From: Bdellovibrionales bacterium
GTDB taxonomy: Bacteria > Bdellovibrionota > Bdellovibrionia > Bdellovibrionales > UBA1609
NCBI GenBank assembly: GCA_019637855.1
Contig: JAHBUX010000001.1
Coordinates: 643,337 to 707,336, forward strand
DNA: 64,000 bases
Direction: 5' to 3'
The notes under the pieces were generated by a model that ran no database searches, was not told the DNA's origin, and was given only the letters and a program-made list of their open reading frames with translations. Position numbers and translations under genes: made by a program. Shown here piece by piece: positions 17,559 to 26,799 of this stretch (position 1 is the first letter of the stretch; each line of letters starts with the position of its first letter).

Positions 17559-18011
17559 GTGAATCGTTTGAACCGCAAGGTCGAATACGCCCTGATGGCG
17601 CTGAAAGTGATGGCTCAGAAGCGAGCTGGAGAGCTGACCTCTGCCAAAGAGGTGGTGGATCAAACGGGTTGTCCCTTTGATGCCACCGCGCGTGTTTTGC
17701 AACAGATGGCGCAAAAAGGAATTCTTCGCTCCGAACAAGGGGCGCATGGCGGTTACGTTTTAATCCGCGATCTCGCCCGCGTGAGCTTTTTCGAGTTAAA
17801 CGAAGTCATCCTGGGGCCGGTGGCGTTGGCCAAGTGCCTGCAAGACAGCGACTGCGATTTGAAATCCCGTTGCAATATTCTGTCTCCGATCAGCGTACTG
17901 AACCGTAAGATGGCCGAGTTTTATCAAGACTTAAGCGTCGGCGAACTTCTGCGGGTGAAAGAACGAGGAGAGGCACCGCTTGTTGCTGACTTGAGTGAGG
18001 TGTCGCCGTGA
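17559..18011 (+). CDS. Rrf2-family Fe-S-sensing repressor of the suf operon (IscR/SufR-like)
   Basis: Winged-helix regulator with [16 protein letters not shown], the recognition helix region ([20 protein letters not shown]) and wing [12 protein letters not shown]. Three cysteines spaced C-x5-C-x5-C ([14 protein letters not shown]) reproduce IscR Cys92/98/104, so it should ligate a [2Fe-2S] cluster and sense Fe-S supply. The GTG start lies 7 nt after AGG in GGATAGG. Its stop overlaps the sufB start as GTGA. Position fixes the regulon: feedback control of the operon it heads. Confidence 0.92.
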   Translation: MNRLNRKVEYALMALKVMAQKRAGELTSAKEVVDQTGCPFDATARVLQQMAQKGILRSEQGAHGGYVLIRDLARVSFFELNEVILGPVALAKCLQDSDCDLKSRCNILSPISVLNRKMAEFYQDLSVGELLRVKERGEAPLVADLSEVSP

Positions 18012-19432
18012 CCGATCTTAAGACGGAATACAAACATGGCTTCGTCACTTCGGTAGAGACGGAGACCATTCGCAAAGGTCTTGATGAAGAGGTCATTCGC
18101 TTGATCTCAGCCAAAAAGAACGAGCCCGAGTGGTTGCTTGAATATCGTTTGAAGGCCTATCGCCATTGGTTGACTCTCGAAGAGCCACACTGGGCGAAAG
18201 CGGATTACGCGCCTATCGATTACAATGCGCTGTACTATTACTCAGCCCCGAAATCGGTTGAGGAAAAACCTAAATCGCTGGATGACTTAGATCCAGAGCT
18301 TCTGGCGACTTTTGAACGCTTGGGTATTCCGCTCAGTGAACAAAAGCGCATTTCGGGTGTGGCCATCGACGCGGTTTTTGATTCCGTGTCTTTGGGTACA
18401 ACACATAAAGACGTTTTGGAAAAAGCGGGCGTGATCTTTTGCTCGATTTCGGAGGCGGTGAAGACCCATCCCGAATTGGTGCGCAAGTATCTGGGCACAG
18501 TGGTGCCTCATACAGACAATTTTTTTGCCGCTTTAAACGCGGCTGTGTTTTCCGATGGTTCCTTTTGTTACATCCCCCGGGGTGTGACTTGCCCGCTGGA
18601 TCTTTCGACTTATTTCCGTATCAACGCCAAAGAAACCGGTCAGTTCGAGCGCACGTTGCTGATCGCAGATCAAGGCAGTTTCGTGAATTACCTCGAAGGC
18701 TGCACGGCTCCTCAGCGCGACGAGAACCAGTTGCATGCGGCGGTGGTAGAGCTGGTTGCGTTGGACGATGCCGAGATCCGCTACTCGACCGTGCAAAATT
18801 GGTACACCGGCGATCGTGAAGGCCGCGGCGGCATTTACAACTTCGTCACTAAGCGCGGCAAATGCGTTGGCCGAAACTCCAAGATCTCGTGGACGCAAGT
18901 GGAGGCCGGGTCGAGCATCACCTGGAAGTATCCTTCTTGTATTCTACAGGGCGAGAACTCCGTGGGAGCATTTTACTCGGTGGCGTTGACTCATGACCGT
19001 ATGCAGGCCGACACCGGGACCAAGATGATTCACATCGGTAAGAACACCCGCAGCACCATTGTGTCTAAGGGCATTTCGACGGGCAAATCAGTGAACAGCT
19101 ATCGCGGTCTGGTGAAGATCATGCCGACGGCATCTGGCGCGCGCAATTTCTCACAGTGCGATTCAATGCTGGTGGGAGACCGGGCGGGTGCAAACACGTT
19201 CCCTTATATTGAAGTGAAGAACGACAGCGCGGTTGTGGAACATGAAGCCTCCACTTCGCGTATCAGTGAAGACCAATTGTTTTATCTGCAGTCGCGTGGG
19301 CTCAGCCAAGAAGAGACGATCTCTCTTTTGGTCAACGGTTTCTGCAAAGATGTGTTCAAGCAACTGCCGCTCGAGTTTTCGGTCGAGGCGGTCAAGCTGA
19401 TTGAAATGAAGTTGGAAAATAGCATCGGATAG
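18008..19432 (+). CDS. sufB: SufB, Fe-S cluster scaffold subunit
   Basis: Scaffold of the SufBC2D complex. 474 residues, normal length. Signature stretches include [51 protein letters not shown], the cluster-site cysteine in FSQCDSML, and [15 protein letters not shown] start inside the upstream rrf2 stop. sufC follows after 8 nt with an AGGA ribosome site. Confidence 0.97.
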   Translation: MTDLKTEYKHGFVTSVETETIRKGLDEEVIRLISAKKNEPEWLLEYRLKAYRHWLTLEEPHWAKADYAPIDYNALYYYSAPKSVEEKPKSLDDLDPELLATFERLGIPLSEQKRISGVAIDAVFDSVSLGTTHKDVLEKAGVIFCSISEAVKTHPELVRKYLGTVVPHTDNFFAALNAAVFSDGSFCYIPRGVTCPLDLSTYFRINAKETGQFERTLLIADQGSFVNYLEGCTAPQRDENQLHAAVVELVALDDAEIRYSTVQNWYTGDREGRGGIYNFVTKRGKCVGRNSKISWTQVEAGSSITWKYPSCILQGENSVGAFYSVALTHDRMQADTGTKMIHIGKNTRSTIVSKGISTGKSVNSYRGLVKIMPTASGARNFSQCDSMLVGDRAGANTFPYIEVKNDSAVVEHEASTSRISEDQLFYLQSRGLSQEETISLLVNGFCKDVFKQLPLEFSVEAVKLIEMKLENSIG

Positions 19433-19440
19433 GAAGAAAA

Positions 19441-20202
19441 ATGCTTAAGGTTAAAAATCTGCACGCCCGCATCGGCGACAAAGAAGTGCTCAAAGGCTTG
19501 AATCTGGAGATCAAGCCCGGAGAAGTTCACGCCATCATGGGGCCCAATGGCTCAGGTAAGAGCACGCTATCGAAGGTTTTGGCCGGACATCCCGATTACG
19601 AAGTGACCTCCGGTAGTGTGGATTTTGAGGTCGACTTCCAAGATCGCGATCTTTTGACGATGGCGCCTGACGAGCGTGCCCGTCAGGGTGTGTTCTTGGC
19701 CTTTCAATACCCGATCGAAGTGCCGGGGGTTTCAAACATCACGTTTTTGCGCGCGGCCTTTAACTCAGTTTGCCGCGCACAGGGTGTGAAAGAGATGGGC
19801 GAAGAGGACTTTCGCAAATTCGTGGAGCAAAAGGCCGCGTTGGTCGATTTGAATCCGAGCTTCCTGGAGAGAGCCGTGAATGAAGGGTTCTCGGGCGGGG
19901 AGAAAAAGCGCAACGAGATCCTGCAAATGGCGGTGCTGTCGCCGCGCCTGGCGATTTTGGATGAAACCGACTCAGGCTTGGATATCGACTCGTTGAAGGT
20001 GGTGGCGCAAGGTGTGAACAAACTGCGTAACAAGAACAATGCGATTTTGCTCATCACGCATTACCAACGTTTGCTCGACTATATCGTGCCCGATCATGTG
20101 CATGTCTTGGCCGGTGGACGCATCTTGCAGTCGGGCGACAAGACGTTGGCGCAAAAGTTGGAACAGCACGGCTATGACTGGCTGGTGAAAGCGGGCGTAT
20201 GA
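19441..20202 (+). CDS. sufC: SufC, ABC-type ATPase of the SUF system
   Basis: 253 residues. Walker A is GPNGSGKST (about 33-41), the signature is [11 protein letters not shown], Walker B is [12 protein letters not shown], and the switch His is in LLITHYQR. It drives conformational change in SufBCD for cluster assembly. ATG start after AGGAAGAAAA. The 3' end overlaps sufD as ATGA. Confidence 0.97.
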   Translation: MLKVKNLHARIGDKEVLKGLNLEIKPGEVHAIMGPNGSGKSTLSKVLAGHPDYEVTSGSVDFEVDFQDRDLLTMAPDERARQGVFLAFQYPIEVPGVSNITFLRAAFNSVCRAQGVKEMGEEDFRKFVEQKAALVDLNPSFLERAVNEGFSGGEKKRNEILQMAVLSPRLAILDETDSGLDIDSLKVVAQGVNKLRNKNNAILLITHYQRLLDYIVPDHVHVLAGGRILQSGDKTLAQKLEQHGYDWLVKAGV

Positions 20203-21458
20203 GTTTTATCGACCGGGCAAAAACTCAGTTTGAAGGGCGTTTGAAAGACGCGCGGGGACATGAGAAGAATTTCCGCGAGCAGGCATGGTCGGAGTTCGAC
20301 CGCCTGGGCTTGCCCGATCGTAAGAACGAGGCGTGGAAATATTCGGCGTTAAGGGACATTGTAAAGACTGAGTGGCCCGAAGCTCCGGCGGTGGCCAGTG
20401 TTCCGGCCTACGTAGTGACTCTGCGTGAACGCTATCAAATTGATTTCGATGTCCTTGTTTTGATCAATGGCCGTTTGAATCTACAAGCCTCGGTGGTCTC
20501 CGCGGAACTAAAGCCGTGCTTGAGCTCCCCACAATACGACGGTCGTCGGCTGTTCGAAGATGGTTTTACCAGTTTGGCGGCGGCGGTCAGCCACGGCGGC
20601 GTGCGTATCAACGTGCCCGCCGGCCTGCGCTTGCAGCGCCCCGTTTTGCTCTTGCGCGTGCAGCAGGGTGATCCTGCTTGGGCCGCTGTTTACAATGAGA
20701 TTCGCTTGGGTGCCGATAGCCGTTTGGATATGGCTGAACTCTTCACTAGTGTGGCTTCGTCCTATCTGCGAACGGAAATCAGCCAAGCTCATATCGGCGT
20801 CGGTGCGCAACTGCATTGGCTGCGCTTACAAGAAGAGCCGTTGAGTGCTTCGCACTTCTGCGATGTGGATGCCCGGCTGGAAGAGGCGGCCGAGCTCCAT
20901 CTGGATCAGATCAATGCCGGTAGCCGCTGGGCCCGAACTAGCCTACGGGCGGAAATTTTGGGTCGTGAAGCCGAGGCTGCCATCCATGGCATCAGCTTTG
21001 GCCGCGAAGAACAGCATATCGATCAGCGCATTTTGGTCAGCCATCAAGCGGGCGAATCACGTTCAAGTCAGTTGTTCAAAGGCGTACTCAAGGATCAAGC
21101 GCGGGGCGTGGTGAACGGGAAGATCTATATCGCGCAGAACGCTCAAAAGGTAACCTCTTCGCAGCTCAATCACACATTGCTCTTAAGTCCTGGGGCTGAG
21201 GCCGACACCAAACCCGAACTCGAGATCTATGCGGATGACGTGAAGGCCAATCACGGAGCTTCGATCGGACGCATGGATCGTGACAAGATTTTCTATTTGA
21301 TCAGCAGAGGGATTCCCCCGGCTGAAGCACAGCAGATGCTGGCGCATGCTTTTGTGGGCGACGTGTTGATGAAGATCTCTAGTCGCGATTTGCGTCGCCT
21401 TGCCGGTGAGCGCTTAACCGGTCTGCTACCGGACTTTGCTACGGAGCTGGAAGCATGA
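20199..21458 (+). CDS. sufD: SufD, Fe-S assembly complex subunit
   Basis: SufB paralogue and partner. 419 residues with the right-handed beta-helix core and C-terminal motif [20 protein letters not shown] plus [17 protein letters not shown]. It contributes to iron entry at the SufB-SufD interface. The N-terminal region ([20 protein letters not shown]) matches the family. It overlaps both neighbours by 4 nt. Confidence 0.96.
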   Translation: MSFIDRAKTQFEGRLKDARGHEKNFREQAWSEFDRLGLPDRKNEAWKYSALRDIVKTEWPEAPAVASVPAYVVTLRERYQIDFDVLVLINGRLNLQASVVSAELKPCLSSPQYDGRRLFEDGFTSLAAAVSHGGVRINVPAGLRLQRPVLLLRVQQGDPAWAAVYNEIRLGADSRLDMAELFTSVASSYLRTEISQAHIGVGAQLHWLRLQEEPLSASHFCDVDARLEEAAELHLDQINAGSRWARTSLRAEILGREAEAAIHGISFGREEQHIDQRILVSHQAGESRSSQLFKGVLKDQARGVVNGKIYIAQNAQKVTSSQLNHTLLLSPGAEADTKPELEIYADDVKANHGASIGRMDRDKIFYLISRGIPPAEAQQMLAHAFVGDVLMKISSRDLRRLAGERLTGLLPDFATELEA

Positions 21459-22669
21459 GTATCGATCAAGCCGTGCGTGATCAGTTTCCTCAATTGCAGC
21501 GACGGGTACGCGATCGCCGGTTGGTGTATTTGGATAGCGCGGCCACCACGCTCAAGCCTATGAGTGTGATCGAAGCGGTGCGCCGCCATATGAGCGAAGG
21601 CGCGGCCAATGTCCACCGTGGCGCACATTTTTTGAGTGATGAGGCGACAGAGCAGTTTGAGCATGTGCGCGAGCTCGCCCGCCGCTTTTTCAATGCCGAA
21701 TCAAAGAACGAGATCGTCATCACTCGCGGCACGACCGACGGGCTGAATTTGTTAGCGCACACTTTAGGTTCGCGCCTGAAGGAAGGCGATGAGATTTTGC
21801 TGTCGCAGATGGAGCATCATTCGAACATCGTGCCCTGGCAGCTCGCAGCTTTGCGCCACAGGGCCGTGGTGCGTTTCGTACCGGTGCTCGACAATGGTGC
21901 TTTGGACTTGAAAGCATTTAAATCCATGCTCTCGGCGAAGACTAAGATCGTGAGTCTTGTGCATTTGTCCAATGCGCTTGGCACCCTCAACCCGCTGGCG
22001 GAACTTTTCACTGCGGCCAAGAGCGTGGGGGCGATCACGGTCGCCGATGCCGCGCAGTCGGCTTCAGTGACACCGTTGGATGTGCGTGCCTTAGGTGCAG
22101 ATTTTGTCGCGCTTTCGGCGCATAAAATGTTCGGCCCGACCGGTGTAGGTCTGCTGTACGGAAAAATGTCTGAACTTGAAAAGCTTCCTCCTTACCAAGG
22201 CGGCGGCTCGATGATATCGGAAGTGCGCGAGGACGGTGTCGACTTTCTTGCGCCACCGCATCGCTTTGAAGCCGGAACTCCTCCCATCGCTGAAGTGATG
22301 GGCTTGGGTGCGGCCATGGAATTCATTTTAGAAATCGGCTACGAGAAACTCAAAAGCCACGAACGCGCGATCATGGCTGCCGCGGAGAAGGGCTTAAACG
22401 CTTTGGGTGGGATTCGCCGCATCGGTCAGGCGCCGGAACATAGTCACGTGCTCTCGTTCTTGATTGACGGCCATCATCCTTCCGATGTGGGCGCCATTCT
22501 TGACGAACAGGGCGTGGCGGTCCGCGCCGGTCACCACTGCTGTCAGCCTCTGATGCGTCGTTTTGGCATTCCCGGCACGGTACGCGCCTCCTTCTCCGTT
22601 TACACCAGCGAAGAGGATGTGCGAGATTTCGTAGCCGCTGTTAAGAAAGCAAAGGACCTGCTCGCATGA
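21455..22669 (+). CDS. sufS: SufS, class II cysteine desulfurase
   Basis: PLP enzyme that takes sulfur from cysteine for cluster assembly. 404 residues with TTDGLNLLAHTLG, the PLP lysine in LSAHKMFGPTGVGLLYGK, and the persulfide cysteine in VRAGHHCCQPLM. No sufE or sufU lies in the operon, so the sulfur acceptor is encoded elsewhere or replaced. It overlaps sufD and nfu by 4 nt each. Confidence 0.96.
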   Translation: MSIDQAVRDQFPQLQRRVRDRRLVYLDSAATTLKPMSVIEAVRRHMSEGAANVHRGAHFLSDEATEQFEHVRELARRFFNAESKNEIVITRGTTDGLNLLAHTLGSRLKEGDEILLSQMEHHSNIVPWQLAALRHRAVVRFVPVLDNGALDLKAFKSMLSAKTKIVSLVHLSNALGTLNPLAELFTAAKSVGAITVADAAQSASVTPLDVRALGADFVALSAHKMFGPTGVGLLYGKMSELEKLPPYQGGGSMISEVREDGVDFLAPPHRFEAGTPPIAEVMGLGAAMEFILEIGYEKLKSHERAIMAAAEKGLNALGGIRRIGQAPEHSHVLSFLIDGHHPSDVGAILDEQGVAVRAGHHCCQPLMRRFGIPGTVRASFSVYTSEEDVRDFVAAVKKAKDLLA

Positions 22670-23250
22670 CACCGACACTAGATCCGAAAGACCTTTTGAT
22701 TCGCACTTTACCCACGCCGAATCCATACGCGCTGAAGTTCGTGCTCAACGCGCCCTTCAAGGAAGAGGGCAAGGCCACCTTCAGTTCTCCGGCCGAGGCC
22801 GATGAGCTGCCCTTGGTGCGCGATCTATTCGACATCGACGGAGTGAGGCAGGTGCACTTGTTTCAGAATACGCTTTCTGTCACCCATACCGGTGAATTGG
22901 AAAATGACGATATCGATTCCCAGGTCACCGCGGTGATCCGCAGTCGTTATCCGATCCACAATGCGAAATTTGGCGACGCTGTCAAATTGGCCCGCCCGCG
23001 CAATCCCAACAACGATCCGAAGCTGGAATTGATCGAAGAGATTTTGGATCGTACCATTCGGCCCGGTTTACAGGCTGATGGCGGCGATATCGAAGTTTTG
23101 GAATTGGCGGACAATGAATTGCGCATTCGCTATCAGGGTGCTTGTGGTGGATGCCCGAGCTCGAGCGCTGGCACTTTGGATGCCATTCAAGGAATCTTAC
23201 GCAACGAACTTCCCAGTGATGATCTGATTGTCGTCCCTATGATGGATTAG
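22666..23250 (+). CDS. nfu: Nfu-type Fe-S carrier with N-terminal Nfu domain
   Basis: 194 residues. The N-terminal Nfu_N-like domain (about 10-105) starts with RTLPTPNPYALKFVLN and ends in the SRYPI region. The C-terminal NifU-type thioredoxin-like domain (about 118-192) has the cluster-binding CxxC in YQGACGGCPSSSAG. It most likely delivers [4Fe-4S] clusters to client proteins after SufBCD. It is the last suf gene. Its stop overlaps the convergent gene at 23247 by 4 nt. Confidence 0.93.
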   Translation: MTPTLDPKDLLIRTLPTPNPYALKFVLNAPFKEEGKATFSSPAEADELPLVRDLFDIDGVRQVHLFQNTLSVTHTGELENDDIDSQVTAVIRSRYPIHNAKFGDAVKLARPRNPNNDPKLELIEEILDRTIRPGLQADGGDIEVLELADNELRIRYQGACGGCPSSSAGTLDAIQGILRNELPSDDLIVVPMMD

Positions 23251-23834
23251 TGGAAGACCTTCAGTTTACCTGTCGCCTCGGCGTCGGCTTTGCTCGACTT
23301 ATGCAGGTTCTTACGACCGGCATCCAAAACAGGTTCCAATAAAGTGTTGTATTGGGTGGACTGCGCAAAGCGTGTGCCGCCTTTGGCCGCACTGGCAATC
23401 AGGTGCACCTGATGATTTGCGCCGCTCAGGCTTTTTAGGGTTAGAGTGACTTCAGCCGGTTTGCCGGGCGCCAACACTGCGATTTGTCCTTTGAGTTCGC
23501 CGTTGACGACTTGCACGTCGGCGGGCAGTGACCATTTGTAGTCTACGTTTTCTAGCGCCACGCTGGAAGAGATTGTCGCGCGCATGACAAAAACATCGCC
23601 TGACTTCTCCGGGCGCTCGCCGATCAGATCGACGGCGGCCTCCACCGGGCCTTGCAGCTTTTCGGTGTGTCGGTGCAGAGGTGCCTCGACCGTGCCGAGC
23701 ACCAGTTCTTTCTTCAGCGCCGCGGGATCGCGGCCAGGGGGTGTCGTCGGGGCGCTCTCTTCAGCGCGATTGGCGGCCAAAGCGATGGCCACCACAAAGG
23801 TCATGGTCATCAAGGCACTATAGTTGCTCGACAT
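23247..23834 (-). CDS. Exported protein of unknown function, probable Ig-like fold
   Basis: 195 residues with a hydrophobic N-terminus (about 5-24) consistent with a signal peptide or anchor. The mature part is beta-rich (DVFVMRATISSSV, VDYKWSLPADVQVVNGEL, KPAEVTLTLKSLS, HQVHLIASA), suggesting an immunoglobulin-like domain. The ATG sits 8 nt after AAGGA and overlaps the end of the metalloprotease lipoprotein gene by 25 nt, so the two are co-expressed and could act together. Confidence 0.72.
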   Translation of the reverse strand: MSSNYSALMTMTFVVAIALAANRAEESAPTTPPGRDPAALKKELVLGTVEAPLHRHTEKLQGPVEAAVDLIGERPEKSGDVFVMRATISSSVALENVDYKWSLPADVQVVNGELKGQIAVLAPGKPAEVTLTLKSLSGANHQVHLIASAAKGGTRFAQSTQYNTLLEPVLDAGRKNLHKSSKADAEATGKLKVFH

Positions 23835-25675
23835 AACGTCTGTCCTTCGTACTTAAGATTGTAGTAAGCGGGCGTTCCGATGCCGCTTCCGGTATAAACA
23901 AAGACATTCAGGAGATAATTGGCGCCAGCGGTCATGTTGAATGTCACCGGCTCAGACTCAACCACCAACGGGCTGACGGGGTTCTTGCGGCTGACCCCAG
24001 CCCAGCTGGCGCTGGCACCGTAGGTGTAGTCCTCTTTGTAGATGTAAAGGTCCAAGTCCGCCTCTTGGGCGTTGCCGTCGACGTCTTTGTATTCCAGCGT
24101 GATGGTTTTGCTTCCGCTCACCGGCGCTTTGAAATGAAAGAAATCGTTGTTGTTTAGCAGGTCGGATTTCGCAAATGAGCCATCGTCGCCACTGTAGGAT
24201 GCGGGTGAGATACTGAAGTAGTAGCCACCGGGGTAAGGAGCGGCTCCACAGGATGTGGTGGTTAAGTATTGGCCGTACTCGGAGGTGTCGCCGTCATGGC
24301 GGTTGGCGGCGCGCGCGTCGGACCAATCGGTGGCGTTGTAGTCCCGTTGAATCAAGTGCAATAAACCGATGTTGCGGAAAGCGTAAAGAGAGTAGGGGAA
24401 GCCTTGGGTCGTTGAACTAAAGGCGGCCCAAATTTCGTTGAAGGCGTTCGAGATGGTCTCGTTCGCTCCGCCGAAACCACCGTTGTCGGGGTTGGTGTCG
24501 ATAACATCCCAAAGCATGCGGGAAACCGAGAACTCGCGAAAGTTCCCTTCCCCGGTCTGCGTGGGATAGTCGTAACCGGCCGCGCTCAAAACCGTTTCGA
24601 GGTCGACGTAAAACGCCATATCGGTCTCACCATCGTCGTTGCCGATGGTGTCGATATAATGATTGTCACCGCGGACAGCTGCTTGAAAGAAGTTGCCCCA
24701 GCCTTCGCTCCACGCCAGGCGAGGATCGATGGGTTTCGTGCCGGTGTGTTGGCCGCCCGGTGAGTCCGATATGCCTATGATGTCTTCTAAGAAATGACCA
24801 TATTCGTGAATAATGACCGAGTCGTCGAAGTGGTCGGTGTCCGAGCTGTTCAAGTCGCCATTCTGGCCGCCCAGAATAAATAGACGAGAGTAGTCGGGCA
24901 GGTAAAAGCTCAAACCACCGGTGCCGCCGAAATAATTGTTGGGGTTATAGCCGTTGGTCCAGTATGCGGTGACTTTGGGAATTCGGCCGGAAGTGGGCGA
25001 GCTGGTTTTGTTCAAGGTGGTCATGCTGGCGGTGACGCTCTTGCAGCCGGTGAAGGAACTGCAGTTGCTGACTTGAGAGCGTAAGTACGCATTGGCATTG
25101 TAAAGCTGATCCAGGATATTGAAGGCCGCCCCGAGCGCGTCGCCGTCGGCGGCGGCTGTCAACATACCTATATTGACAGATCCGTTGGTGGTGACGTTGG
25201 CCGTTAGCGAATAGAATTGATTTTTCTCGGGTTGGTTCAAGACAGAGGCGTAGAGCAGAGTGTTGTTGGCGCGTGAATTTACGCTGACGGTGTAGGTGGT
25301 ATTGCCGCGAGGCAGCTGCAGACTGAAGGAGCCCGTTCCACTGTCGGCGCATTGAACCACATTGCCGCTTGAGTCCGTGACACGGATCTCAGCGCCCCGG
25401 ATCGGGTGAGCGGTCGCGGGATGGAGACCGGATAGGGAAGCCGTGCCTAGCCCACCCACGCTGGCGTTGCCCCAAACATTGCGCCGGATATAGCGGGCAC
25501 TACCGGTGATAGTGACCGGGTCGCCATAGCTGTAGGTCGTCGAGCAAAATGCGGCTTCGGCCGGACCTTGATAGGTCGGCGACACCCGGCCATTGGTCGC
25601 CAGGTTTGAACTCTTCTTGGTCATACAACCAGAGACGAAAATAGAGAAAAACAGAAGGGCCAACCCACACTTCAT
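23810..25675 (-). CDS. Lipoprotein zinc metalloprotease (HEYGH), surface or periplasmic
   Basis: Lipoprotein signal (MKCGLALLFFSIFVSGC, lipobox VSGC) followed by a beta-rich region with GAEIRVTDSSGNVV (carboxypeptidase-regulatory-like, about 95-165). A metallopeptidase core follows with HEYGH (HExxH zinc site, about residue 290), RLAWSEGWGNFFQAA as the probable downstream ligand region, and RMLWDVID. The C-terminus is beta-rich and resembles a pre-peptidase or binding domain (DLDLYIYK, PVTFNMTAGANYLLNVFVY). I chose the ATG at 25675; a GTG at 25684 adds three residues. The exact peptidase family is not identified; host- or prey-protein degradation is plausible but unproven. Confidence 0.78.
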   Translation of the reverse strand: MKCGLALLFFSIFVSGCMTKKSSNLATNGRVSPTYQGPAEAAFCSTTYSYGDPVTITGSARYIRRNVWGNASVGGLGTASLSGLHPATAHPIRGAEIRVTDSSGNVVQCADSGTGSFSLQLPRGNTTYTVSVNSRANNTLLYASVLNQPEKNQFYSLTANVTTNGSVNIGMLTAAADGDALGAAFNILDQLYNANAYLRSQVSNCSSFTGCKSVTASMTTLNKTSSPTSGRIPKVTAYWTNGYNPNNYFGGTGGLSFYLPDYSRLFILGGQNGDLNSSDTDHFDDSVIIHEYGHFLEDIIGISDSPGGQHTGTKPIDPRLAWSEGWGNFFQAAVRGDNHYIDTIGNDDGETDMAFYVDLETVLSAAGYDYPTQTGEGNFREFSVSRMLWDVIDTNPDNGGFGGANETISNAFNEIWAAFSSTTQGFPYSLYAFRNIGLLHLIQRDYNATDWSDARAANRHDGDTSEYGQYLTTTSCGAAPYPGGYYFSISPASYSGDDGSFAKSDLLNNNDFFHFKAPVSGSKTITLEYKDVDGNAQEADLDLYIYKEDYTYGASASWAGVSRKNPVSPLVVESEPVTFNMTAGANYLLNVFVYTGSGIGTPAYYNLKYEGQTLCRATIVP

Positions 25676-25824
25676 ACCTCCCACTTATCGGCAAACTTCG
25701 ACCTTAGTTTGAGGACTTAGGTATGACCAAACATTGGGCACAACCAGTGTGTTCGCGGCGCTCTCTGTTTTAGAATTTTGCGCCTGGCTGGAGTCTAGTT
25801 TTGCGAGCGTCCCAAATTGAGCCG

Positions 25825-25833
25825 TGCTATATT
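25825..25833 (+). promoter_or_regulatory. Extended -10 promoter for the YHVQTED-ftsEX-envC-ctpA unit
   Basis: TGCTATATT is an extended -10 (TGn plus 5/6 TATAAT). A start of transcription near 25840 would leave a ~28-nt leader carrying GGAGG before the GTG at 25868, and would exclude the upstream TTG at 25817 as a start codon. No good -35. Confidence 0.45.
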
Positions 25834-25867
25834 TATCTCGACTGGCCAAGGGTCGGAGGCGTTTCAA

Positions 25868-26125
25868 GTGGTTGAAAAGGGTTTCAATTCAGACGTGTCA
25901 TGGTTGGGAACTCAGTACCATGTGCAGACCGAAGATTGGGGAAATGAAAACCCGTTTTTGGTTAGTCGCGTTTTTCGCAATGGCGCCGTCGTGAAGAGCA
26001 TAAAGACCGGCTATCACGAAGTGCTGCCCAGTGGTCCCACTTCTCAGAGCAAAGCCATTCGTCTGGCGATGAAGATCCAGCATCAAGAAATTCTGGACCT
26101 GCTGCTTTCTGGCAAACTTCTGTAG
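25868..26125 (+). CDS. Conserved small protein of the YHVQTED type, unknown function
   Basis: 85 residues beginning VVEKGFNSDVSWLGTQYHVQTEDWG. Proteins with FN-x-V-x-(F/Y)-x-G-x-x-YHVQTED followed by NP-x(3)-(S/T)-x-V-F-x-G are, from memory, common in deltaproteobacterial genomes and remain uncharacterised. The GTG start at 25868 has GGAGG 8 nt upstream. An in-frame TTG at 25817 has no ribosome site and lies upstream of the likely transcription start. Its stop codon abuts a hairpin that covers the ftsE ribosome site, suggesting coupling to ftsE. Confidence 0.78.
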   Translation: MVEKGFNSDVSWLGTQYHVQTEDWGNENPFLVSRVFRNGAVVKSIKTGYHEVLPSGPTSQSKAIRLAMKIQHQEILDLLLSGKLL

Positions 26126-26145
26126 CCCTCGATAAACTAGAGGGC
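26125..26145 (+). promoter_or_regulatory. Hairpin sequestering the ftsE ribosome-binding site
   Basis: GCCCTC-9 nt-GAGGGC, perfect 6-bp stem. The 3' arm contains the only SD-like bases (GAGGG) before the ftsE ATG at 26146, and the 5' arm begins at the last base of the upstream stop codon. A ribosome terminating on the upstream gene would open it, giving translational coupling. Confidence 0.5.
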
Positions 26146-26799
26146 ATGATTAGTTTTTCGCATGCCTACAAAGTATTTCCCAATGGCTATCAAGGTCTGC
26201 GCAACGTCAGTTTTGAAATCGAAAAAGGCGAATTTGTTTTTCTGAGCGGTCCCAGCGGCGCCGGGAAAACCACATTGTTTCGTCTGATTTCTGGTTTTGA
26301 TCGACCGTCATCGGGTGAAGTAAATGTGCTCGGTACCGATGTCTCCTCTTTGACTTCTTCGGCGATTCCATACTTCCGCCGTCGTATCGGCGTGATCTAT
26401 CAGGATTTTCGTCTCTTACGTGATCGCACGGTTTTTGAGAACGTCGCAATGCCACTCATGGTGCGCGGAGATCGTCATCTGGCCATTGAGCGACGTGTGC
26501 GCGAAGTGTTGGAGCAGGTGGGTTTGAGCTTTCGCCTCAGCAACTTTCCAGATGAGATTTCGGGGGGAGAACAGCAGCGGGTGGCAATCGCACGGGCATT
26601 AATTCATCATCCTGGCGTTTTAGTGGCCGATGAGCCTACCGGAAACTTGGATCAAGACATGAGCAATGAAATTTTCAAGCTGCTCGAAATGGTCAACGCT
26701 CAGGGCACGACCGTTTTCGTAGCCACTCATGATGCTGATTTGATCCGCCGCAAGCCTTATCGTGTGGTGCGCATTCACGAAGGTGAGGTGAGCGCGTGA
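26146..26799 (+). CDS. ftsE: FtsE, ATPase of the FtsEX division complex
   Basis: 217 residues. Walker A is GPSGAGKTT (about 36-44), the Q-loop is in IYQDFRLL, the signature is ISGGEQQRVAIARAL, Walker B is VLVADEPTGNLD, and the H-loop is ATHDADL. With FtsX it signals across the inner membrane to activate septal peptidoglycan hydrolysis. The GAGGG before the ATG is too close and paired in a hairpin. The 3' end overlaps ftsX as GTGA. Confidence 0.96.
   Translation: MISFSHAYKVFPNGYQGLRNVSFEIEKGEFVFLSGPSGAGKTTLFRLISGFDRPSSGEVNVLGTDVSSLTSSAIPYFRRRIGVIYQDFRLLRDRTVFENVAMPLMVRGDRHLAIERRVREVLEQVGLSFRLSNFPDEISGGEQQRVAIARALIHHPGVLVADEPTGNLDQDMSNEIFKLLEMVNAQGTTVFVATHDADLIRRKPYRVVRIHEGEVSA

Noticed and set aside
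25817-25867. TTG start at 25817 for the YHVQTED protein
   Set aside because: It has no ribosome site, lies upstream of the extended -10 element, and GTG 25868 has GGAGG at proper spacing.
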